Position numbers and translations under genes: made by a program. A stretch of DNA of 64,000 nucleotides from positions 205,469 to 269,468 of the forward strand of contig NZ_FOZI01000001.1 of the NCBI RefSeq assembly GCF_900114495.1. Direction: 5' to 3'. This stretch comes from Dyella sp. OK004 (GTDB taxonomy: Bacteria; Pseudomonadota; Gammaproteobacteria; Xanthomonadales; Rhodanobacteraceae). This document shows positions 11,440-19,729 of this stretch, piece by piece (the stretch's first letter is position 1; every line of letters begins with the position of its first letter). Under the pieces are notes generated by a model. The model was not told the origin of the DNA, made no database searches, and was given only the letters and a program-made list of their open reading frames with translations.

Positions 11440-11565
11440 CAGTCAGACGATTCCCCCGAAGCGTCCGCCCCACCCGCCGGGGCACACCCCCTCCCGAACT
11501 GGCACAATGTCCCCTGCCGCCGCCGCTCGCCCTACCCGGCCAACCTGCGGCGCAAAGGACAAGGC

Positions 11566-12516
11566 TTGGATCGGCTCACCGCAAGACAACTCTACGATGG
11601 TGTTCACGAGCGCATGGCGTTGCGCTGGGTCTCCGGCATGCGCGGCGAGTCGCGCGTGCTCGAACGCGGCGTCACCACTTCGCGCCGCCCTTCGCTGATC
11701 GGCTACCTCAACGTCATCTATCCGAACAAGATCCAGATCATCGGCACCGAGGAGCTGAACTTCCTCGACGGCCTGGATTCGCGCCAGCGCTGGGAGGCGA
11801 TCAACAAGATTGCCGCTTATCAGCCGGTGGCGATGATCGTCACCAAGGATCAGACCATCCCGGCCGACCTGCGGGAAGTTGCCGAAGAAACCAATACGCC
11901 GCTGTGGATCAGCTCCAAGCGCGGCCACGAACTGCTGACCTGGATGCAATATCACCTGGCGCGCATGCTGGCCCCCAAGGTCACCTTGCACGGCGTATTT
12001 CTGGAAGTGTTTTCCATCGGCGTGCTGATTACTGGCGAATCCGGCTCAGGCAAAAGCGAGCTAGCCCTGGAACTGATCAGCCGCGGCCACCGTCTGGTGG
12101 CCGACGACGCTACCGAATTCACGCTGATCGCTCCGGACGTGATCGACGGCAACTGCCCCGAACTGCTACAGGATCTGCTGGAAGTGCGCGGCCTGGGTGT
12201 GCTCAATGTGCGTGAAATGTTCGGCCATACCGCGGTGAAACCATCCAAGTACCTGCGCCTGGTGATCCACCTCAAGCCGATGCGCGACGGCGAAGACACC
12301 GATGGCCTCACCCGCCTCACCGGCGACGTCGGCCACCGCGAAATCTTCGAGGTGCAGGTGCCAATGATCACCATTCCCGTTGCACCCGGCCGCAACCTTG
12401 CGGTACTGGTGGAAGCCGCGGTGCGCAACCATATGTTGAAGAGCAAGGGCATCGACCCTGCGCAGACGTTCATCGACCGCCAGGCGCACCAGATGCGCCG
12501 GCTGCCGCCGTGGTGA
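11566..12516 (+). CDS. hprK: HPr kinase/phosphorylase
   Basis: HprK/P phosphorylates and dephosphorylates HPr on Ser46. The 316-residue frame starts with TTG at 11566, giving [20 protein letters not shown], which fits the N-terminus of relatives; the first ATG (11614) would remove part of the N-domain. The N-terminal DRTGG-like domain is followed by Walker A GESGSGKS (residues 157–164) and the HprK signature [17 protein letters not shown]. rapZ begins five nucleotides after the stop. In Proteobacteria this enzyme usually serves a regulatory PTS and not sugar uptake. Confidence 0.94.
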   Translation: MDRLTARQLYDGVHERMALRWVSGMRGESRVLERGVTTSRRPSLIGYLNVIYPNKIQIIGTEELNFLDGLDSRQRWEAINKIAAYQPVAMIVTKDQTIPADLREVAEETNTPLWISSKRGHELLTWMQYHLARMLAPKVTLHGVFLEVFSIGVLITGESGSGKSELALELISRGHRLVADDATEFTLIAPDVIDGNCPELLQDLLEVRGLGVLNVREMFGHTAVKPSKYLRLVIHLKPMRDGEDTDGLTRLTGDVGHREIFEVQVPMITIPVAPGRNLAVLVEAAVRNHMLKSKGIDPAQTFIDRQAHQMRRLPPW

Positions 12517-12520
12517 CCTC

Positions 12521-13423
12521 ATGAATCAACCCGTTCCGCCTACCGAAATCCACCAACCCGACGCCATCCATCTGGTCGTGTTGACCGGCATGTCCGGCGG
12601 CGGCAAGACCGTGGCCTTGCGCGCGCTGGAAGACCTGGAGTTCTACTGCGTCGACAACTTGCCCACCGCACTGCTGCCGGAACTGGTTGCTGCGGTCAGT
12701 CACGGCAGCGCTCCCGGCAAGCGACGCAACATCGCGGTGGGCGTTGACGTGCGCAACCGCGGCGAAGATTTCCTGCGCATGCCGACGGTACTGTCCGAAC
12801 TGGCAGCCGTGGGCGTGCAGGTGCACCTGATCTTCCTCGACTGCCGCGACGAAGTGCTGATCAAGCGCTACTCGGAAACGCGCCGCCGCCATCCGCTCTC
12901 CGCGCTCGGCCTGTCGCTGGCCGACGCGATCATGGAAGAACGCAAGCTGCTGCGCCCGCTGATCGCCATCGCCGAGAAAGTGATCGACTCCAGTGAGCTC
13001 AACGTGCATCAGTTGCGCCGTCTGGTAGCCACGGATTACGCGGAGGCCACCGAGGGCCTGACCCTGATGTTCCAGTCCTTCGCGTTCCGCCGCGGCCTGC
13101 CGCTGGACGCGGATTTTGTGTTCGATGCGCGCTGCCTGCCGAACCCGCATTGGGAGCCGCGCCTGCGCCCGCTGTCCGGCAAAGATGGTCCGGTGCGCGA
13201 GTACCTCGAGTCGCAGCCGCTAGTGGAAGAGTATTTCAACGACACCGTGCGCTGGCTGGACGCCTGGCTGCCGCGCTTCGAAGCCGACGATCGCAGCTAC
13301 GTGACCATCGCCATCGGCTGCACCGGCGGCCGGCATCGCTCCGTTTATCTGGTGGAGCGGCTAGCCGCTCACTACCGCGCCCGTCACGAAGGGGCGCTTA
13401 CATTTCATCGCGAACTCGAGTGA
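12521..13423 (+). CDS. rapZ: RNase adapter protein RapZ (GTP/ATP-binding)
   Basis: RapZ (YvcJ family) has an N-terminal P-loop domain (GMSGGGKT, residues 23–30) and a C-terminal domain with the IAIGCTGGRHRSVYLVERLA motif. In Escherichia coli it guides RNase E to the small RNA GlmZ and so tunes GlmS; that function is family knowledge, and no GlmZ is visible here. The 300-residue length is standard. It lies directly after hprK and before the EIIA gene. Confidence 0.95.
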   Translation: MNQPVPPTEIHQPDAIHLVVLTGMSGGGKTVALRALEDLEFYCVDNLPTALLPELVAAVSHGSAPGKRRNIAVGVDVRNRGEDFLRMPTVLSELAAVGVQVHLIFLDCRDEVLIKRYSETRRRHPLSALGLSLADAIMEERKLLRPLIAIAEKVIDSSELNVHQLRRLVATDYAEATEGLTLMFQSFAFRRGLPLDADFVFDARCLPNPHWEPRLRPLSGKDGPVREYLESQPLVEEYFNDTVRWLDAWLPRFEADDRSYVTIAIGCTGGRHRSVYLVERLAAHYRARHEGALTFHRELE

Positions 13424-13466
13424 TTCCGATGCAAGCGTTCCCGTCACATCCGCGAGGCACCCGGCC

Positions 13467-13859
13467 ATGAGCGTTGGCGTGTTATTGATGACCCACGAAG
13501 CCGTTGGCCAGGCGCTGATTTCAGCCGCCCACCACGTGCTGCCGAAGCTGCCGCTGACGGTGGAAGCGGTGGAAGTGCCGCCCTCCGCCGACCCGGACGT
13601 GATGCGCACACTCACCGCCAAGCACGCGCGCGAGCTTGACCACGGCGACGGCGTGCTGGTGCTGGCTGACCTGTACGGCGCCACCCCCTGCAATATCGGC
13701 CTGTCGCTCAGCGCGCTGGGCGTTCGCCTGCGCTGCGTGTCGGGACTCAATCTCCCGATGCTGCTGCGCGTACTTAACTATGCGGAAAAACCGCTCGACG
13801 AACTGGCGGAAGTTGCCGCCAGCGGCGGCCGCGGAGGAATTTTCATCGATCATGCTTGA
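13467..13859 (+). CDS. PTS EIIA component, mannose family
   Basis: A 130-residue single-domain EIIA of the mannose family. The phospho-acceptor is His10 in LLMTHEAVG, and LADLYGATPCNIG matches the family's second conserved block. No EIIB, EIIC or EIID gene is present in the window, so this protein probably passes or holds phosphate for regulation. Its last codons overlap the ptsH start by eight nucleotides. A GGAGG site for ptsH lies inside its end. Confidence 0.9.
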   Translation: MSVGVLLMTHEAVGQALISAAHHVLPKLPLTVEAVEVPPSADPDVMRTLTAKHARELDHGDGVLVLADLYGATPCNIGLSLSALGVRLRCVSGLNLPMLLRVLNYAEKPLDELAEVAASGGRGGIFIDHA

Positions 13860-14121
13860 AAAAGAGATTGTCGTATCCAACAAGCTGGGCCTGCATGCCC
13901 GCGCATCGGCCAAACTGGTGCAGCTCGTGCAGGGTTTCAAATCCACCGTGTGGCTGGTCAGCAAGGGGCGCGAGGTCAACGCCCAGAGCATCATGGGCGT
14001 CATGATGCTGGCCGCCGGCATCGGCACTCCGCTGACGGTGCGCGCCGAAGGACCGGATGAGGACACAGCCCTGAGTGCAGTGGTCGCCTTGTTCGATCGC
14101 AAATTCGACGAAGGAGCTTAA
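13852..14121 (+). CDS. ptsH: Phosphocarrier protein HPr
   Basis: An 89-residue HPr. His15 in NKLGLHARASAKL is the EI phosphorylation site and Ser46 in AQSIMGVMMLA is the HprK target, so both regulatory sites are intact. The ATG at 13852 overlaps the EIIA gene by eight nucleotides and is preceded by GCGGAGGAA. Its TAA stop (14119–14121) is the first base-paired triplet of structured element copy 1, which separates it from ptsI by 443 bp. Confidence 0.96.
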   Translation: MLEKEIVVSNKLGLHARASAKLVQLVQGFKSTVWLVSKGREVNAQSIMGVMMLAAGIGTPLTVRAEGPDEDTALSAVVALFDRKFDEGA

Positions 14122-14411
14122 GGACCCTCTGGTCTATGCCACGCAGGCGTCACCGTTGCTGTTTGCGCGCAGATCGCCGCTGTGCTGCCGACAGCAGACT
14201 GGATGTCTGTCGAGGTAGCGCGGCGGTGAGCTGCGCGCAAACAGCAACGGCCCAAACTTATGTTTTTAAATGACAGGGTGATATCCAGAAAGCGCGCTGC
14301 CGCTGCCGCGCGGCTCGACCTGACAGCCAGTCAGGCGCTTCGCCACGCGGCAGCGGCAGCGCGCTTTCTGGATATCATGTCGCCTACGTGGCATAGACCA
14401 GAGGGTCCTTA
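14119..14411 (+). repeat. Structured double-hairpin element, copy 1 (ptsH–ptsI gap)
   Basis: The outer inverted repeat is 14119–14143 with 14387–14411 (TAAGGACCCTCTGGTCTATG begins it, 25 bp perfect). Hairpin A has a 20-bp stem 14153–14172 with 14231–14250 and an apical CAGAC/GTCTG hairpin (14195–14209). Hairpin B has a 31-bp perfect stem 14280–14310 with 14346–14376 and apical CCTGAC-agcca-GTCAGG (14319–14335). The spacer between A and B contains TTTTTAAATGACAGGGTGAT. No ORF of note lies in it. It occupies most of the unusually long gap inside the pts operon, and the remaining 150 bp before ptsI show only a direct repeat GACGTCCGGC. Confidence 0.93.
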
Positions 14412-14564
14412 GGTGGGGAAAGCATTCGCCAGTCCATCGCCGCAGCTAAATGTGACGTCCGGCGCAAATCGCCGTGCGACGTCCGGCATCACCGTTGCCA
14501 TCGCGACTGAGCAGCCCCACTTCCACCGCTCTCTTCACACCGTGCCACGCCACGGAGGGCGTAC

Positions 14565-16295
14565 ATGAGACACGTTCTTTCCGGCACCAATGCTTCCCGC
14601 GGCATGGCCCTGGGCCGTGCGCGTCTGGTGCAGCCCAGCCGCTACCTGGTCGACACGCGCCCCCTGGCCGAAGAAGAGGTCGAGGTCGAACTGGAGCGTC
14701 TGCATCGCGCGCTCGACACCGCACGACAAGAGCTGCGCGAATTGCGCGGCAAGCTGCACGGCGCACTGGCCCGTGAAGTAAACGAGTTCATCGACGCGCA
14801 CAGCCTGCTGCTGGACGATCCGGAACTACTGCGTGGCCTCGACGATCTGGTACGCATCGGCCACTACCGCCCCGGCGCCGCGCTGAAGAAACAGCGCGAT
14901 CGGCTGGCCGCCGTGTTCGAGGCGATGGACGACCCTTACCTGCGCAGCCGCAAGGAAGACGTCGACCAGGTCATCAGTCGCGTCATCTCCGCCTTGCAAC
15001 GGCAGACCAGCCGCGAAGAACGCAAACTGGCCGCACGCGTGGGCGAGATCCTTATCGCGGACACCATCGCGCCAGCAGATATGGCGCACCTCGCCGGCAA
15101 CGGCCTGCTTGGCGTGGTCGCCAGTTCCGGCAGTGCGTATTCGCACAGCGCGATCCTTGCGCGCAGCCTGGACCTGCCGATGCTGGTGGGCGCGCGCGAT
15201 GCGCTATCGACCATTCATGACGACGACCTGATCCTGCTCGATGCCGAGCGCGGTGAAGCGGTGGTGCATCCCACCGCGCAGGACCTGGCCCGTTATCGCG
15301 CCTGGCAGCGCGAGGCTCAGCTGGAAGGCAGGCGTCTCGCGGCACTCGCCAACGCACCGACGCGCACCCGCGACGGCACCGACATCCGCCTGCTGGCGAA
15401 TGCCGAAACGCCTACCGATATCGCCATGGCACGCACCCGTGGTGCTGATGGCGTGGGCCTGTATCGCACCGAATTCCTGTTCCTACGCCACAAGGATCTG
15501 CCGTCGGAAGACGAGCAGTTCATCGCCTACCGCGATCTGGTGCTGGGCATGGGCGGCCTACCCGTCACTATCCGCACGCTGGATCTTGGCGCGGACAAAG
15601 CCGACGCCGCCGGCCTCGCGCTGCGCGGCGAAGAAAATCCCGCACTCGGCGTGCGCGGCGTGCGCCTGTCACTGCGCTACCCCGCCGTCTTCACCACGCA
15701 GATCCGCGCCATCCTGCGCGCCGCCTGCTACGGCCCGGTGCGTGTGCTGGTACCGATGGTGACCCAGCCGGACGAACTGATCGCTGTGCGCACGCTGTTC
15801 AAGCTGGCGCGCCAGGATCTCAAACGCGAGAACGTCGACCTGCCGGAGAAACTCCCGCTGGGCGCGATGATCGAAGTGCCGGCCGCCGCCATCAACGTGC
15901 GCTCATTGCTTGACCACGCCGACTTCCTCGCCATCGGCACCAACGATCTCGCGCAGTACGTGCTCGCGGCTGACCGCGGCAACGACGCGCTCGACAACAT
16001 TTACAACCCTTTGCAGCCGGCCCTGCTGCGCCTGATCTCGTACGTCATTTCCGCCGGACGCCGTGCGAAGAAGCCGGTGAGTCTGTGCGGTGAGATCGGT
16101 GGCGATATCCGCTTCACCGCCCTGTTGCTGGCCTTGGGCCTGTGCGAATTCAGCATGCACTCCAGCCAGCTGCTGCATGTACGTGACCGCATTGCGGCGC
16201 TCGACTATCTCGAGCTACGCAAGCTGGCGCCCGCCATTCTGCGCACACGCACGCATGAGGAAGCAGAGCTGTTGTTGTCGCAGATCAGTTGCTAA
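14565..16295 (+). CDS. ptsI: PTS enzyme I (phosphoenolpyruvate–protein phosphotransferase)
   Basis: EI takes phosphate from PEP and hands it to HPr. The 576-residue protein has the swivelling histidine domain with SAYSHSAILARSLDLPMLVG (catalytic His in the SHSA turn; the usual 'GGRTSH' context is altered to SSGSAYSH), then the PEP-binding barrel with GVGLYRTEFLF, MIEVPAAAI and CGEIGGD. The ATG at 14565 follows GGAGGGCGTAC. It is the last gene of the regulatory PTS set and depends on readthrough of element copy 1 or on a promoter after it. Confidence 0.95.
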   Translation: MRHVLSGTNASRGMALGRARLVQPSRYLVDTRPLAEEEVEVELERLHRALDTARQELRELRGKLHGALAREVNEFIDAHSLLLDDPELLRGLDDLVRIGHYRPGAALKKQRDRLAAVFEAMDDPYLRSRKEDVDQVISRVISALQRQTSREERKLAARVGEILIADTIAPADMAHLAGNGLLGVVASSGSAYSHSAILARSLDLPMLVGARDALSTIHDDDLILLDAERGEAVVHPTAQDLARYRAWQREAQLEGRRLAALANAPTRTRDGTDIRLLANAETPTDIAMARTRGADGVGLYRTEFLFLRHKDLPSEDEQFIAYRDLVLGMGGLPVTIRTLDLGADKADAAGLALRGEENPALGVRGVRLSLRYPAVFTTQIRAILRAACYGPVRVLVPMVTQPDELIAVRTLFKLARQDLKRENVDLPEKLPLGAMIEVPAAAINVRSLLDHADFLAIGTNDLAQYVLAADRGNDALDNIYNPLQPALLRLISYVISAGRRAKKPVSLCGEIGGDIRFTALLLALGLCEFSMHSSQLLHVRDRIAALDYLELRKLAPAILRTRTHEEAELLLSQISC

Positions 16296-16307
16296 GCGTT
16301 TCACCCG

Positions 16308-16916
16308 TTACGGTGCACAAGCCCGGTCATGCCACTCGCGGCGCTCGCGGTATTGCTGCTCCTTGAGCGGGTTGTACAGACCGATCCACGACAGATACTT
16401 ACGCGCCACCTCGGCGCCAAGCGTTTCGTCCTGAGCCCGGCTATAACTGCGCGCGAATCGCGTGCCACGGCAGGGCTGGCCCTGAAAATGGCGCATGTCG
16501 GCGATGCCGGTATCGCGTGTTTGCGCAGACTTCGCTGGCAGGTGGATCGAACCATCCACATTGCGTAGCTGAAGCGCAGGACTCGCACTCCCTTCACTTT
16601 GATTTGCCGTGACACCACTGGGTGCCGAGGTAGCAACCTTCGCTGTCGATGGCGTAGTCGAACGAATCCCAATGCGAGCTGGCGCAGGCATGACGATCGC
16701 CGGTGGCGCCTGCACCAGCGGATTCGCCGCCAGCATGCGGACCCGCAAACGGTCTTCGCCATTCAAGGCACGCGGTGAGGCAACAAGACCACCCTGCCCC
16801 GGACGTAGCATCACCAGCAACAGCGCGGCATGCAGTCCCAGCGCCACCGCCCACGCGGCGACAATCCGTCGCCGAAAGCGCTGACTAGCCGGGCCTCCCT
16901 GCACCTTCGCCATCAC
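16308..16916 (-). CDS. Hypothetical membrane-anchored protein
   Basis: A 202-residue protein I cannot name. It has a basic N-terminus (RFRRRIVAAW) and one membrane helix (AVALGLHAALLLVMLRP), which resembles TonB-like anchors. A low-complexity periplasmic region rich in Ala, Pro and Ser follows, and a C-terminal part (RGTRFARSYSRAQDETLGAE to WHDRACAP) contains two cysteines and several tryptophans. No TonB C-terminal domain is seen. It is convergent with ptsI, with only 12 bp between the ends. Confidence 0.6.
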   Translation of the reverse strand: MMAKVQGGPASQRFRRRIVAAWAVALGLHAALLLVMLRPGQGGLVASPRALNGEDRLRVRMLAANPLVQAPPAIVMPAPARIGIRSTTPSTAKVATSAPSGVTANQSEGSASPALQLRNVDGSIHLPAKSAQTRDTGIADMRHFQGQPCRGTRFARSYSRAQDETLGAEVARKYLSWIGLYNPLKEQQYRERREWHDRACAP

Positions 16917-16976
16917 CGGCCATCCCCATTGCGGCGGAATCCTGTGGACCGTGGCGCAAGAAAAAGATTCCGGGGC

Positions 16977-17861
16977 TCAGTCGCCTCGGGCGTCGGCGAG
17001 GAAGGCGTCAAGCAAGGCACCTCGATATTTTTCCCGATGCATCAGCAGGAACAACTTGCGCCGCAAGTCGAGAAAGGGCGTCTTCAATGCCTTCAGGCGA
17101 TCCGCTGCCAATGCGTCGATCACCGCCACCTCAGGCAAGCATGCGATACCGAGACCCGCAACCACCGCCTGCTTGATCGCCTCGATCTGATCGAGCTCCA
17201 GCGCCATCTCGCCCGGCGGCAGTTGCGCCAGCACGCGCTCGCTGGTCGTACGGGTCGCCGAACCCGGCTCGCGCAATACCCAGCGCGCACCGGCGAAATC
17301 CTCCGGCTGCAAGCGGCGCTTACGCGCCAGTGGATGATCGGGCGGCGCACAAACCACCAAGGCGTCATCACGCCAGGGTTCCATCGCCAGCGCCGGATGT
17401 GCCACCGGGCCTTCCACACAACCCACATCCAGTTCGTGCGCCAGCAACGCGGTGGCAATGGCATCCGTATTGGCGACGCGCAACCGGATCGCCACCTGTG
17501 GATGCGCCCGCACAAAACGCCCAAGCAACTCACCCACGCGATAGTTGCCCACGGTATTGCTCGCACCGATACGCAACTCGCCGGCAAGAGATGCCGCACC
17601 GCCACGCCCGAGGCGACCGAATTCGGCGTACCGCTCCAGCAACTCCTGGGCGAGCGGCAGCAATTCGCGGCCGCGCGCATTCAGGCGTAACCGCCCTCGT
17701 TCGCGCGCAAACACGGGCGCTTCCAGCTGTCGCTCCATCTCGGCCAGCGCCATGCTGGCGGCGGGCTGGGTCAGGTGCAGCGCTTCCGCTGCCGCACGCA
17801 CGCTACCCAGGCGTGCCACTTGCACGAACACTTCAAGCTGACGCGGGCTGATATTTATCAT
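16977..17861 (-). CDS. LysR-family transcriptional regulator (YeiE/CysB-like)
   Basis: A 294-residue LysR regulator. The winged helix-turn-helix spans residues 1–65 (MINISPRQLEVFVQVARLGS; LTQPAASMALAEMERQL), followed by a substrate-binding domain with GASNTVGNYRVGELLGRFVR. It is divergently transcribed from a YeiH-type transporter across an 89-bp AT-rich gap, the same arrangement as yeiE–yeiH in Escherichia coli. It therefore probably controls that transporter in response to a sulfur-related ligand; the ligand is inference. Confidence 0.88.
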   Translation of the reverse strand: MINISPRQLEVFVQVARLGSVRAAAEALHLTQPAASMALAEMERQLEAPVFARERGRLRLNARGRELLPLAQELLERYAEFGRLGRGGAASLAGELRIGASNTVGNYRVGELLGRFVRAHPQVAIRLRVANTDAIATALLAHELDVGCVEGPVAHPALAMEPWRDDALVVCAPPDHPLARKRRLQPEDFAGARWVLREPGSATRTTSERVLAQLPPGEMALELDQIEAIKQAVVAGLGIACLPEVAVIDALAADRLKALKTPFLDLRRKLFLLMHREKYRGALLDAFLADARGD

Positions 17862-17950
17862 CAGTCAATCTTATACATCGAATCAGATATTTAAAATTTT
17901 ATTTATGGATGGCCGCCGGGACAATGACCGGAGATTTAAGGAGTCCATCC
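17862..17950. promoter_or_regulatory. Divergent promoter/operator region of LysR regulator and YeiH gene
   Basis: This 89-bp gap is much more AT-rich than its surroundings (TTATACATCGAATCAGATAT, then a run of A and T), as expected for two back-to-back promoters and a LysR operator. TAAGGAG at 17937–17943 is the ribosome binding site of the transporter gene. Exact −35 and −10 boxes cannot be assigned with confidence. Confidence 0.45.
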
Positions 17951-18976
17951 ATGAGCGCCACCACCCTTTCCACCCCTGCCGGCCCAACCTTCGGCCAGCG
18001 CCTTCCCGGCCTACTGCTGGCCACGGGCATCGCCTTGCTAGCGCTCGGCCTCGGCAGGGCGGCTCCCTTGATAGGTGGGCCGGTGTTCGGCATCGTGCTC
18101 GGCATCCTGGTACGCAACGTCATGGCACCGGGCGGGCAATTCACGCCGGGCATCCAGTTCGCCGGCAAGCAGGTGCTGCAGTGGTCGATCATCGCGCTCG
18201 GCTTTGGCCTGAGCCTCGACCAAGTAGCCAAGACCGGCCTGGAATCGTTGTCGGTGACCCTGGTGACCATGACCGTAGCCTTCCTGGCCGCCTGGGGCCT
18301 GGGCCGCGCACTGAAGGTGCATGACAAGCTGAAGATCCTGATCGGGGTGGGCACCGCCATTTGCGGCGGCTCGGCCATCGCGGCGGTCACCCCGATCGTC
18401 AAGCCCGACGAACACGACACCGCGTTCGCCATCTCCACCATTTTCCTGTTCAACCTGGTCGCGGTGCTGCTGTTTCCCTTGCTGGGCCACTTGCTGCATC
18501 TGTCCGACCTCGGTTTCGGCCTATGGGCCGGCACGGCGATCAACGACACCTCGTCGGTGGTGGCCGCGGGCTACAGCTTCAGCAAGGAAGCCGGCGACTA
18601 CGCCACCATCGTCAAGCTCACACGCGCCACGCTGATCATCCCGGTCTGTCTGGCGCTGGCCTTCGCCGTGGCATGGAAAGAAAAGAAGCAGGGCGCCAGC
18701 GATTTCAGCCTGCGCAAAATCTTCCCCTGGTTCATTCTGTGGTTCCTGGTCGCCTCTGGCGTGCGTACGGCAGGCCTGATACCGGCAGCGATCCAGCCGA
18801 TGATTCACATGGCGGCGGAATTCATGATCATCGTGGCACTCACCGCCATCGGCCTCTCGGCCAACCTGCGCAAGATGGCCGCGACCGGCGCACGTCCGAT
18901 CCTGCTGGGGCTAGGCGTATGGATAGCGGTATCGGTGAGCAGCCTGCTGGTGCAGCTAGTGATTGGACAGCTCTGA
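17951..18976 (+). CDS. YeiH/UPF0324-family transporter (putative sulfate exporter)
   Basis: A 341-residue polytopic membrane protein with about ten hydrophobic segments. The ATG at 17951 with TAAGGAG upstream gives MSATTLSTPAGPTFGQRLPG. Conserved family blocks are present: FGIVLGILVRNV, KQVLQWSIIALGFGLSL, ICGGSAIAAVTPI and WAGTAINDTSSVVAAGYSFS. The family is annotated as putative sulfate or sulfonate-linked exporters, with little direct biochemistry. It is divergent from the LysR gene and ends at a strong terminator. Confidence 0.9.
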   Translation: MSATTLSTPAGPTFGQRLPGLLLATGIALLALGLGRAAPLIGGPVFGIVLGILVRNVMAPGGQFTPGIQFAGKQVLQWSIIALGFGLSLDQVAKTGLESLSVTLVTMTVAFLAAWGLGRALKVHDKLKILIGVGTAICGGSAIAAVTPIVKPDEHDTAFAISTIFLFNLVAVLLFPLLGHLLHLSDLGFGLWAGTAINDTSSVVAAGYSFSKEAGDYATIVKLTRATLIIPVCLALAFAVAWKEKKQGASDFSLRKIFPWFILWFLVASGVRTAGLIPAAIQPMIHMAAEFMIIVALTAIGLSANLRKMAATGARPILLGLGVWIAVSVSSLLVQLVIGQL

Positions 18977-18996
18977 AATGCAGAAAATGAGAAACC

Positions 18997-19029
18997 GGAA
19001 AGGCGCACGTGATGCGCCTTTCCTTTTTT
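18997..19029 (+). terminator. Rho-independent terminator of the YeiH-family gene
   Basis: The stem GGAAAGGCGCA/TGCGCCTTTCC (11 bp, 5-nt loop) is followed directly by six T residues. It lies 20 bp after the stop codon. Confidence 0.9.
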
Positions 19030-19042
19030 CTGGTCCCGCTGC

Positions 19043-19729
19043 TTAGCGCCCCTGCTCCGCCAGCGTCAGCGCCACCTTGTCACGCAGGTAAACCGGCAGC
19101 GCCAGCTCCGGCGCTTGTGCATGGCCCGCCTTGAACTCACGCACCGCCAGCTCGGCCACATGTTCAGCCTGCGGGAAACACGCGCCGTCGGAAGTAAGCA
19201 GCGCACCGGTCAGTCGCGCTCCCAGAACGGCGCCATAGGTGGCCCAGCCGGTACCAACTACATGCCATGCCGCTGCTTTCGGCAACACTAGTGATTCGGC
19301 GGTACAGACGCGTTCCTCGTCCAGCGCCACTAGCCCGCCGTTGTCATCGCGGCGATAGCTCGCCGCATAGATCTCGCCCATGCGTGCATCGATCACCGCG
19401 AGAATGACGGCCTCGTCCTCCGGCGCCTCCAGCGCCAGCGCAGCGAGCGAAGACACCGTAACCACCGGCCGATCCAGCGCCAGCGCCATGCCCTGCGCCA
19501 GCGAGATGCCCAGCCGCACACCGGTAAACGCACCCGGCCCGCGCCCGACCGCAATCGCATCAAGTGCATGGCGTCCCAGACCAGCTTCGGCGAGCAACGC
19601 GTCGGCCATGGGCAGCACCAGCTCGGCATGACGGCGCGGGGCGATTTCACTGCGGACAATCACTTCGTCGCCATGGACCAGGGCGACGGAGCAGGCTTCG
19701 GTAGAGGTTTCGATGGCGAGCAGATTCAT
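19043..19729 (-). CDS. tsaB: tRNA N6-adenosine threonylcarbamoyltransferase partner protein TsaB
   Basis: TsaB works with TsaD and TsaE to make t6A37 in ANN-decoding tRNAs. The 228-residue protein shows the ASKHA N-domain features: MNLLAIETSTEACSVALVHG, then RRHAELVLPM and the GRGPGAFTGVRLGIS loop. The length is usual for TsaB. Its start overlaps the creD stop by four nucleotides (ATGA), so the two genes are translationally coupled. Confidence 0.94.
   Translation of the reverse strand: MNLLAIETSTEACSVALVHGDEVIVRSEIAPRRHAELVLPMADALLAEAGLGRHALDAIAVGRGPGAFTGVRLGISLAQGMALALDRPVVTVSSLAALALEAPEDEAVILAVIDARMGEIYAASYRRDDNGGLVALDEERVCTAESLVLPKAAAWHVVGTGWATYGAVLGARLTGALLTSDGACFPQAEHVAELAVREFKAGHAQAPELALPVYLRDKVALTLAEQGR

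Noticed and set aside
14119-14411. Target-site duplication flanking the large elements
   Set aside because: I compared the flanks of all three copies and found no convincing direct repeat, so classic transposon insertion is not shown.
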